The notes below the pieces were generated by a model. That model saw only the letters and a program-made list of their open reading frames with translations. It was not told the DNA's origin and made no database searches. This document shows positions 5,813 to 11,540 of a DNA stretch of 28,633 bases, one piece after another. This DNA is from a virus. The DNA lies in IMG/VR virus record IMGVR_UViG_3300031950_000010, positions 1 to 28,633 of that record; one strand, written 5' to 3'. The position numbers were made by a program, and so were the translations under genes. The stretch's first letter is position 1; each line of letters starts with the position of its first letter.

Positions 5813-6175
5813 ATGGACAAGATCGGAAAGGAGCGCCACGTCGCTGACCGGTTGCGCGCCGGCCAGCGAATGACAATCGAGGAACTCGTAAGGGAAGCCG
5901 CCCGGCTCCCCGGCTGGTTCCTGACGGATCGCAACGCCATTCGGCGTCGCGACCCCAATGGGGCACTCCAGTGCCCCATCACCGCAGTGGCCTTCGTCTG
6001 GACCGGGAACTACTACCCGGTCCGTGACAGCATCCTGGTGGCAGCCCGTGCGATCGGGCTGCCGTACGGCCACGCTGTCGCGGTCGCCGAGGCCGCCGGG
6101 CCTTGGTGCACCGTGTTCGATTGCGAGTGGAGGTACCGCCTCGAGCGGGACCTCCTGGGCAAGAGGTACGTCTAA
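5813..6175 (+). CDS. 120-aa protein with CPI motif, second gene of the anti-CRISPR operon
   Basis: The start at ATG 5813 follows GGAGG by 4-5 nt. The N-terminus is charged and helical (residues 1-35). The centre contains the motif ALQCPITAVAFVW and a following helical segment with ARAIGLPYGHAVAVAEAAG. Small proteins with a C-P-I core and a downstream helix ending in an Ala-rich AAD/AEAAG motif occur as uncharacterised phage and plasmid proteins; I cannot name a family or function. Its neighbour upstream is AcrIII-1, so an anti-defence role is plausible by guilt of association only. The gene contains at least seven stems of 8 bp or more. Confidence 0.8.
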   Translation: MDKIGKERHVADRLRAGQRMTIEELVREAARLPGWFLTDRNAIRRRDPNGALQCPITAVAFVWTGNYYPVRDSILVAARAIGLPYGHAVAVAEAAGPWCTVFDCEWRYRLERDLLGKRYV

Positions 6176-6191
6176 ATGGTCGTACCTCTTG
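6160..6191 (+). promoter_or_regulatory. Hairpin hiding the ribosome site of the 264-aa gene
   Basis: CAAGAGGTACG (6160-6170) pairs perfectly with CGTACCTCTTG (6181-6191), leaving the loop TCTAAATGGT, which holds the upstream stop (TAA) and the ATG at 6176. The only Shine-Dalgarno-like sequence (AAGAGG) is inside the stem. Translation of the 264-aa protein should therefore depend on ribosomes finishing the 120-aa gene and opening the stem, a structural form of translational coupling. Confidence 0.6.
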
Positions 6192-6970
6192 AGTTCCAGC
6201 TCGGTCGCCGGGGCGACCTAGTCGCGGTCGCCCCAGATGGCCGGGTTGTTCTCGCCGCGCGCGGCGAGCGCGTAGAGGCGGACGTCCGCTTCTACGTCGC
6301 TCGCCGTCTCGTTTTGACGGCATCTGGCCGTGCGTACATCGCGCACGGCTTGGTGCCGGCTGCCAGCGTGCTAGAGTGCTGGCAGCTTTCCGCTCGTGGG
6401 GCGGAGCTGGCCGGCTACATCTACGATGACCCGGCCCGGCTCCCGACCCACACCCACCCAGCGGTGCGGGCGCACGTGGAGCGCCTGCATCGCGAATATA
6501 CCACCTGTCCGCGCTGCGGCGGCACCAAGGAATCCACTTGGCGGTACTGCCGCCGGTGCAGCGAGGAGCTGTTCCCGCGGGAGCCGCAGCCGGAGTTTGC
6601 GGCGTATCCGGTGGCGGTTCCCGATCCGCCCGATCATCGCTTCCCGTCCGAGCAGGACATCTTGAACGGTGCCCCCATGGTCTGCTCATGTGGGGCGAAA
6701 CTCGAGGTCATCGTGGGCGTCTGCGAGTCCCAGGACCGCGACGACGTTCACGTCGGCATCGCTAGGATCGAGTGCCCGCGCGAGCACGATGACTGGCGGG
6801 TGTGGGGCGAGTCCCTGCCTGCCGAGTGGCGGCGGGTGTGGGATTTGCTCGTGCGCGAGCACTTTTATGGCCCGATTCTCGCGGGCCAGATTATCAACAA
6901 GTACGCGCGGGCGGGAAAATCACCCGCGGAATGGGAGCAGATGTACTGGCTCCCGAGAATTACGGAATAG
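6176..6970 (+). CDS. 264-aa zinc-ribbon protein of the anti-CRISPR operon
   Basis: Residues 1-60 are beta-rich (VAVAPDGRVVLAARGERVEAD...), a possible small barrel. A zinc ribbon follows with CPRCGG at 111-116 and CRRC at 125-128. A second Cys-rich module has C170, C172, C183, C200 and H204, and the C-terminal 55 residues are helical. It is not recognised as a known family. The double metal-binding layout suggests a nucleic-acid or protein-binding role. The ATG at 6176 immediately follows the TAA of the previous gene, in the loop of a hairpin that masks the ribosome site. Its first 220 bases contain five stems of 8-12 bp. Confidence 0.8.
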   Translation: MVVPLEFQLGRRGDLVAVAPDGRVVLAARGERVEADVRFYVARRLVLTASGRAYIAHGLVPAASVLECWQLSARGAELAGYIYDDPARLPTHTHPAVRAHVERLHREYTTCPRCGGTKESTWRYCRRCSEELFPREPQPEFAAYPVAVPDPPDHRFPSEQDILNGAPMVCSCGAKLEVIVGVCESQDRDDVHVGIARIECPREHDDWRVWGESLPAEWRRVWDLLVREHFYGPILAGQIINKYARAGKSPAEWEQMYWLPRITE

Positions 6971-6979
6971 GAGGAGCTG

Positions 6980-7207
6980 ATGAGGCAGCAAGAAGTGCAG
7001 ATTGGCGGCAAATACTTTGCGAAAATCAGTGGCGACCTGTCGGTTGTGAGGATCACTGGCCGCACGCCTTACAGGCGTGGCCGCCTCGACGTGTTCGAGG
7101 CGGTTAACCTCAAGACGGGCCGCCGTGTTCACGTGACCGCCGCGCGGCTGCTGGCTCGCGTGACGGAGGAGGACCTGCGGGGATGGATGGAGAAGGAGGC
7201 CAAATGA
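6980..7207 (+). CDS. 75-aa small basic beta protein
   Basis: The layout is VQIGGKYFAKISGDLSVVRI...VFEAVNLKTGRRVHVTAARLLARV. The pattern Y-x-A-K-x-S-G...V-R-I...A-x-N-x-x-T-G-R-x-V...A-x-R-L-x is common in short phage and plasmid proteins and looks like a compact SH3- or KOW-like barrel, followed by a short helix. Function is unknown. The start ATG at 6980 follows GGAGG, and the stop overlaps the next start (ATGA). A 9-bp stem with 5-nt loop lies at 7081-7103. Confidence 0.75.
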   Translation: MRQQEVQIGGKYFAKISGDLSVVRITGRTPYRRGRLDVFEAVNLKTGRRVHVTAARLLARVTEEDLRGWMEKEAK

Positions 7208-7557
7208 AAATCGAAATTAGAAACAACGGTTGGATCAACGGTAAGGTGTTTTCCGCCCGGTGGCTCGAGATGGGACCGGACGCGGTTGCCATGGCAGCCG
7301 GTTCCATGGCTATTCAAATTCCGACGAGGATCACGGGCGGTGTCGAGGTTAGCGTCGATGCGCCCAGGGGCGTGATCTTGAGGGCGGATAACGTCGAGCT
7401 CAGAATCGAGGCGAACCTCACCCTCAAGATGGAACCCAGCGGGCGTATCACGGTGAGAGCCCCCGGGAAAGAACACACCTTCTCGATCACCACCTGGGAC
7501 ATCGAGGTCGAGGAGCCAGACGCCGAGCCGGAGGTGACGACATGTTCAAGGTCGTAA
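7204..7557 (+). CDS. 117-aa beta-rich hypothetical protein
   Basis: The start is ATG 7204, which has GGAGG 5 nt upstream and overlaps the previous stop (ATGA). The sequence alternates hydrophobic and polar residues throughout (ITGGVEVSVDAPRGVILRADNVELRIEANLTLKME), indicating repeated beta strands such as a small beta-helix or sandwich. The tail (about 100-117) is acidic and Pro-rich. It shows no Cys pairs or membrane segment, and no family is recognised. It overlaps the next gene by 16 nt. Confidence 0.7.
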   Translation: MKIEIRNNGWINGKVFSARWLEMGPDAVAMAAGSMAIQIPTRITGGVEVSVDAPRGVILRADNVELRIEANLTLKMEPSGRITVRAPGKEHTFSITTWDIEVEEPDAEPEVTTCSRS

Positions 7558-7943
7558 GACGAGACGCGCACGGCAGGCTCCTGTCGTGCGCGGTCGAACA
7601 TCCGGAGTTGGTGGTGGAGTACCGACCCGGTTTCTGGTCTGAGGCCCCGGTTGGCGGGCTGCTGGTATTTACGCAATACCAGCCCGCTGATCTCTTGGCT
7701 GTCGCGCTGTACGTCGCCTCGCTGGAGACGTTTGAGGTCTGGACGTGCGAGGTGTCCGAGCGCGTCCGGCTGCCGGAGTTCTCGTTGACCAGGACTGACT
7801 TCAGAGATTTGGTCGAGCTTCTCTGGGGCTCGGAGGACGTCCGAGCGATAAGGCACCAGCTCTGGCCGGCGAGGCTGGAATTCTGGCCTGAGGCAACTCA
7901 GGCTTATCGGAGGGTCAAGATCGTTGAAAGAGTGGGCACGTAA
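7542..7943 (+). CDS. 133-aa hypothetical protein of the anti-CRISPR operon
   Basis: The ATG at 7542 has GGAGG 8 nt upstream, within the previous gene. The protein has an alpha/beta look: a beta hairpin at the start (MFKVVRRDAHGRLLSCAVEH), a core LLVFTQYQPADLLAVALYVAS, then FEVWTCEVSERVRLP, and a helical C-terminus rich in Arg and Trp. Comparable short proteins with an E-V-W-x-C/A-E-V strand occur in phages without known function. The gene has a 13-bp stem at 7565-7592 and a bulged 13-bp stem at 7654-7687. Confidence 0.75.
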   Translation: MFKVVRRDAHGRLLSCAVEHPELVVEYRPGFWSEAPVGGLLVFTQYQPADLLAVALYVASLETFEVWTCEVSERVRLPEFSLTRTDFRDLVELLWGSEDVRAIRHQLWPARLEFWPEATQAYRRVKIVERVGT

Positions 7944-7954
7944 AGGAGGCTAAA

Positions 7955-8176
7955 ATGAAATACGTGAGATTCCAACGTAACGGCAGGCAATACGAATTTG
8001 CCTGCGATAGCTATGGGTACGGTTTGTTCTATCGAGATGAGCGCGACTGGGGATCGTACCATCAGTTTTTGGGGAGCTGCCAGACCCCAAAATTCGAGTC
8101 CCCCGAACAGTTCATCCGGTGGATCCGGCGACGGTACCACCGGCCCGGCAGGGTCGTTGAGGTTCGCTGGGCGTGA
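7955..8176 (+). CDS. 73-aa hypothetical protein
   Basis: The start ATG at 7955 follows AAAGGAGG by 5 nt, one of the best ribosome sites in the window. The protein is aromatic- and Arg-rich (GYGLFYRDERDWGSYHQFLG; FIRWIRRRYHRP). It is probably a small alpha/beta fold that may contact nucleic acid, although no motif proves this. Three stems lie in it: 7983-8005 (8 bp), 8067-8092 (8 bp, TTTTGGGG arm) and 8116-8143 (7 bp). Confidence 0.7.
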   Translation: MKYVRFQRNGRQYEFACDSYGYGLFYRDERDWGSYHQFLGSCQTPKFESPEQFIRWIRRRYHRPGRVVEVRWA

Positions 8177-8179
8177 GCG

Positions 8180-8392
8180 ATGAAAACGGCCAAACGCCGG
8201 TGCCCCAACTGCGGGGCGGAGCTTCCGCCCCGCACAATCATCTCGGCATTCCACTCTCTGGTGGCTTCCCGGCAGACTCCTCACGCCGGGCCCGGGAGGC
8301 CATCAAAGCCTACATCGTGCCCTAAATGCGGCGTGCTGCTGCCATCCGCTTCGGCGGCACGCGGACACTGCCGCAGCAAAAAACAATCTTAA
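8180..8392 (+). CDS. 70-aa zinc-ribbon protein, last gene of the operon
   Basis: The N-terminal CPNCG (residues 8-12) and the C-terminal CPKCG (47-51) with RGHC (61-64) form two probable zinc knuckles joined by a flexible Gly/Pro/Ser-rich linker. The start ATG at 8180 comes 3 nt after the previous stop. The ribosome site is weak, so translation is probably by re-initiation. The TAA overlaps the stop of the convergent holin gene. An 11-bp perfect stem with a 3-nt loop (8210-8234) encodes the first knuckle region. Function is unknown. Confidence 0.65.
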   Translation: MKTAKRRCPNCGAELPPRTIISAFHSLVASRQTPHAGPGRPSKPTSCPKCGVLLPSASAARGHCRSKKQS

Positions 8393-8405
8393 GATTTCTT
8401 GTTTT
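8380..8405. terminator. AT-rich palindrome between converging operons
   Basis: AAAACAA (8380-8386) pairs with TTGTTTT (8399-8405), and AATCTTAAGATT (8385-8396) is itself a palindrome. Both stop codons of the converging genes lie here. On the minus strand the right arm runs into six T residues, so it could end the leftward late transcript. The stem is AT-rich and weak, and the call rests on position. Confidence 0.35.
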
Positions 8406-8631
8406 CGGGGCGATCCGGTTTGTTCGTCCAGTAGCCCCAGAGTGCCGCGACGACGGCACCGGCGGCCAGGCCGATCTGATCCGGATCGCCCTTCAGTAGC
8501 GCCGTCCAGTCCAGCTGCGCCGCGATCAGCCCCGCCGCCACGATGCCCATGATCGTGGTGCGCGTGTCGTTTGATCGCGCGATCGAATTGATAAACGCGC
8601 GAATGATTCGCGCCTTGACTGCAGTCAGCAT
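8389..8631 (-). CDS. Holin-like protein with two membrane helices
   Basis: This 80-aa protein has two hydrophobic stretches, at about 27-45 (IMGIVAAGLIAAQLDWTAL) and 53-69 (IGLAAGAVVAALWGYW), and a short charged, Lys-rich C-terminal tail, the usual holin plan. It follows the endolysin gene with a 7-nt overlap and has GGAGGAG just upstream of the ATG at 8631. Holins make the membrane lesions that release endolysin at the end of infection. The order endolysin then holin, and the position at the end of the late operon, support the assignment. Confidence 0.75.
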   Translation of the reverse strand: MLTAVKARIIRAFINSIARSNDTRTTIMGIVAAGLIAAQLDWTALLKGDPDQIGLAAGAVVAALWGYWTNKPDRPENKKS

Positions 8632-9137
8632 GTCTCCTCCCCGAAAGCTGCTCTAACTCGCCTCTCCCATCCGCGCGCATAGCGCGCGTACCGTTCTCGC
8701 GCAGCCAGCGCGCGATAGAACCGCTCCACCGTCCCCCGGAACGCGCCGAAGGCCGCCCGTCCACGCCGATTCGTCGCCGCCAGCGTGCGCGGACCCATTC
8801 TGCCATCCACGCGCAGCGCCTCGCCGGCAGCATTGAGCGCTTGCTGCCACCACCGCACGCAGCGCTCAGCGCCGACGTTCACCGCCGTGATCAGCAGCGC
8901 CTCCGCGATCGCCTGATCGGTGACCGCTCCGAGCATCAGGGGCTGCCACCAGTAGCGCCGGTAGATTTCCGCTGCACGCTCGCGCGTGATCTCGCGCGGA
9001 TCATCTCGCAGGCCCGCCGCGCGCAGCCAGCGCGTCGTCAAACCGTAGCGCGCCGGGCCAGCGTCTACATCCGCCTCCACGTACTCGCTGCCCTCAAGCG
9101 CCAGCAATTTCCGAATCGCTCGCTCTGCGTCCGCCAC
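8625..9137 (-). CDS. Endolysin, GH108 muramidase with peptidoglycan-binding domain
   Basis: The 170-aa product opens with AIRKLLALEGSEYVEADVDAGPARYGLTTRWL, characteristic of glycoside hydrolase family 108 muramidases. Glu15 in LEG is the presumed catalytic acid, and the G-x-T-x-x-W/L block follows. The centre (ITRERAAEIYRRYWWQP) and the segment VNVGAERCVRWWQQALN...DGRMGPRTLAA match the C-terminal peptidoglycan-binding part (PF09374-like). It cleaves host cell wall glycan at lysis. There is no signal peptide, so export depends on the holin. It starts at GTG 9137 with GAGGT upstream. Confidence 0.9.
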   Translation of the reverse strand: MADAERAIRKLLALEGSEYVEADVDAGPARYGLTTRWLRAAGLRDDPREITRERAAEIYRRYWWQPLMLGAVTDQAIAEALLITAVNVGAERCVRWWQQALNAAGEALRVDGRMGPRTLAATNRRGRAAFGAFRGTVERFYRALAARERYARYARGWERRVRAAFGEETC

Positions 9138-9145
9138 GTTCTACC

Positions 9146-9991
9146 TCACGTCGTCGGATATAGCACCGCGAGCGTCAGTAACTGCCCTCCGGTACGCCGA
9201 TAGTAAATGCACCACCACTGTTTGCCGTCGAAGCTGATGATCGCGTCCATCGGCCAGTCGCCCTCGACGACGATTGCATCCCAGAGCTGGCCGATTAGCC
9301 TTGCTGTATCGCCTATGCCAGTAGGTCCCCAGCCGATCAGAGGCTCGAAAACCGGTACACTGCCATCCATCCACTGCCTCAGCATCGTGCTATTAGCCGA
9401 AATCCGCCATCCCGCCAAGGCGATGGCCCCGTTCCCGTAGGAGTTCGAACCCCAGCCGGCCGTCCCATAGAGCGCGGCCATCCCGACCGAATCGTGGAAC
9501 GGCGCATTATTTGATGCACGAAAAGAATACCTGTCAGATGTATCTGTATCGGACATCGCCGAACATCCTAGCCATCCCACATTCGCAGGCGACAGGAACG
9601 ATGGCAGCCACGGTATCCCGCCGGCCAGATATGATCCTGGCGCGACCGTTCCCGGCGCGATGACACAGAACTGATATGGATTCGCGAACCATCGGTAGAC
9701 GCGGCCAGATACCGCGCGCAGGAACACATCCTGCGCCGGTGCAATCGTTTCACTCACGTTCATCAATCGCGCGCGGGCGCATTGATTCGTACCGCCCGGA
9801 TCGTAGAGCCTGATGCGGATCTGATGGCCGGAAGGCGTGATACCTGAATTCAACTTCCAGTCTCCGCTCGATCCGCTGGCGACGCTCCAGCCCGCGTCTA
9901 CGAGCGCCGCTTTGAGTCCGTCTACGATCGACAGTCTCGTGGGTCCGTCAAACGTTCCCGTTCTCGCTGCTCCGCTGTATTTGATGCCCAT
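9146..9991 (-). CDS. Tail tip or receptor-binding protein candidate
   Basis: This 281-aa protein is rich in Gly, Ser, Trp and aromatics. A short N-terminal alpha/beta part (LSIVDGLKAALVDAGWSVASG) resembles attachment domains of virion tip proteins, followed by a long beta-rich body. It is encoded after the tail hub gene and before the endolysin, the normal place for a fibre or host-recognition protein. The TAATG overlap with the hub gene couples the two. Specific homology is not recognised, so the call rests mainly on position and composition. Confidence 0.6.
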   Translation of the reverse strand: MGIKYSGAARTGTFDGPTRLSIVDGLKAALVDAGWSVASGSSGDWKLNSGITPSGHQIRIRLYDPGGTNQCARARLMNVSETIAPAQDVFLRAVSGRVYRWFANPYQFCVIAPGTVAPGSYLAGGIPWLPSFLSPANVGWLGCSAMSDTDTSDRYSFRASNNAPFHDSVGMAALYGTAGWGSNSYGNGAIALAGWRISANSTMLRQWMDGSVPVFEPLIGWGPTGIGDTARLIGQLWDAIVVEGDWPMDAIISFDGKQWWCIYYRRTGGQLLTLAVLYPTT

Positions 9992-11538
9992 TATCCCGTC
10001 ACCTTCTGCACACTGCCGGTAGCGTACAACTCGCGCGCCATCGGCGGATCATCCGGCATCATGTTCACGCCGTACGTCGTACCGCTCAACAGTTCTCGCG
10101 TGAACGGTACGCTTCCGCCGACGGTCTCGGCGTCGACGAGCACATATGGTCCTGTCCAGCCGAACGACCACTCGCCTGGCGCACCAGCTCCGCCGCCACC
10201 AGCGCCCACGCCAGTGCGCGCCATCTCGACCAGTTTCGCGAAATAGTTTGTGCCAGCGGCAGCGCTCGGCTCGGCATCCGAGAGCTCCGCCTCGATCCGC
10301 ACAATCTCGCCGAAAGGCGACCAGCGAATTGTCCAGCGCACCCGTTCGCAGAACAACGCCTGTGAGATACCGAACATCGACGAATTCACAACGATTCGCA
10401 TTCCCGGCTCGAGATCGCGCCGTCCGATCTCTGCCGTCGCGCGGATGCCGTCGCGCGCATATCGGCGCAGCCTCGCTTGCGCGATCGCGACCATGCCGTC
10501 AGGGTTCACACCGGCTTTTGTGTCCTCGATCGCTTCCCAGAGACCACTGCCTCCCGTCAGGCCTTTCATTCGCTGGATCTCGTCATCGTCTGCCTCCGCG
10601 ATCACTTTGAGACCGTACTCCTGTTGCTCCCACGGATCACCTGGTCTATATCTCACGTCCACGTACGCGCCGCCTTCGGGGGCCTGCCAGTCGAGGTTGT
10701 AAATTCCGCCTGCGCCGATCCAGTGCCAGAAATCATAGCCGCTCTCGGGCGGCTGCTCGCTCGATGGGTCAACGGCTTTGATCGTCTTCGCGACTCCGCC
10801 AACCGAAATCTCGTAGACCTGGTAGACTACCCATCGAGTTGACACCATCCAGGAGCCCGGGCCGGGGAAGAACAAGCTTTCCGTCCATTCATCACCGAGC
10901 TGCGGTATCTCGGTTCTCACCCATTGTTTGTTGCGGTAGTCCTCCAGCGTTCGCGTCACGCGGAGATCGTACACGTCGCGGTTATCATCCGTGATTTGCC
11001 ATGTCGCGTTCCGCGCCGTGAACGTTTCGAAGTGCAAACGTTTCTGATGGTCGATGTACCAAACGCAGCCAGCGATGTCCGCAAGCTGCCTCAATGCCTG
11101 CGCTACCGGCGTATAGTAGAAACTCAGCGATCCAGCGATGAGCTGGTTAGGTGGCGAGCCAGTTACCGTGATGCCCTCGTCGCTCAGCCCGACGGTGACG
11201 ATGTGGTTGATGATGTTCGGCAGATACCAGCCGGAGTAATTCGCGCGCAGCAAGCGCCGCGCCGCGACGTGGTGCAGGTCAACGCATTCCACCTCCGCTT
11301 CGGTCGTTCCTGCGCCGATGATGAGTCGTTCTTCGATGCGCCATATCCAGCCGCGAAACAGCGGCGTCGTCCCATCGTCGATCTCGACGTACTGGCCGAG
11401 CGCCGGCCTCCATCCGCCGGTGTCGCGGAGGTGGAAACGAGCCGACGCGCGGAATGCCAGCTTCCGGTCGAGCACGATGCTCGATGCCGCCAGCCTCGAG
11501 GTTCTGTCAACGCCGCCCACTCGCACCGTGATTGCCAT
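9991..11538 (-). CDS. Tail hub / distal baseplate protein
   Basis: This 515-aa protein begins with a beta-barrel-like domain (AITVRVGGVDRTSRL...LGQYVEIDDGTTPLFRGWIWRIEE) typical of phage tail hub proteins (gp27-like fold). It continues with ALRQLADIAGCVWYIDHQKRLHFE, a segment recurrent in siphophage hub or tail-lysozyme-associated proteins. A Gly-rich break (GVGAGGGGAGAPG, about residues 445-457) precedes a short C-terminal beta unit. It closes the tail tube end and carries the tip protein. It lies directly after the tape measure gene with its ribosome site inside that gene's end. Confidence 0.8.
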   Translation of the reverse strand: MAITVRVGGVDRTSRLAASSIVLDRKLAFRASARFHLRDTGGWRPALGQYVEIDDGTTPLFRGWIWRIEERLIIGAGTTEAEVECVDLHHVAARRLLRANYSGWYLPNIINHIVTVGLSDEGITVTGSPPNQLIAGSLSFYYTPVAQALRQLADIAGCVWYIDHQKRLHFETFTARNATWQITDDNRDVYDLRVTRTLEDYRNKQWVRTEIPQLGDEWTESLFFPGPGSWMVSTRWVVYQVYEISVGGVAKTIKAVDPSSEQPPESGYDFWHWIGAGGIYNLDWQAPEGGAYVDVRYRPGDPWEQQEYGLKVIAEADDDEIQRMKGLTGGSGLWEAIEDTKAGVNPDGMVAIAQARLRRYARDGIRATAEIGRRDLEPGMRIVVNSSMFGISQALFCERVRWTIRWSPFGEIVRIEAELSDAEPSAAAGTNYFAKLVEMARTGVGAGGGGAGAPGEWSFGWTGPYVLVDAETVGGSVPFTRELLSGTTYGVNMMPDDPPMARELYATGSVQKVTG

Positions 11539-11540
11539 GA

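Larger units (their letters stand above)
5430..8357 (+). other. Field of long inverted repeats through the anti-CRISPR operon
   Basis: Hairpins found by eye, all within coding sequence, are as follows. 9-11 bp perfect: 5522-5549, 5719-5743 (3-nt loop), 5958-5979, 6160-6191, 6210-6234, 6359-6386, 7081-7103, 8210-8234. 12-13 bp with GU pairs: 5610-5639, 5655-5688, 6271-6296, 7565-7592. 10-11 positions with one mismatch: 5841-5869, 5929-5952, 6129-6155. 8 bp perfect: 6000-6023, 6040-6063, 6251-6268, 6327-6349, 7377-7428, 7983-8005, 8067-8092. 7 bp: 6868-6888, 7288-7310, 7828-7846, 7886-7903 (GCAA loop), 8116-8143. A short UUCG-type stem lies at 8346-8357. The strongest member, 5430-5464, has its own entry. 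Confidence 0.75.

Noticed and set aside
5979-6689. 236-aa minus-strand open frame opposite the anti-CRISPR operon
   Set aside because: Arg/Pro/Gly-rich shadow; the plus-strand genes have good ribosome sites and coupled starts.
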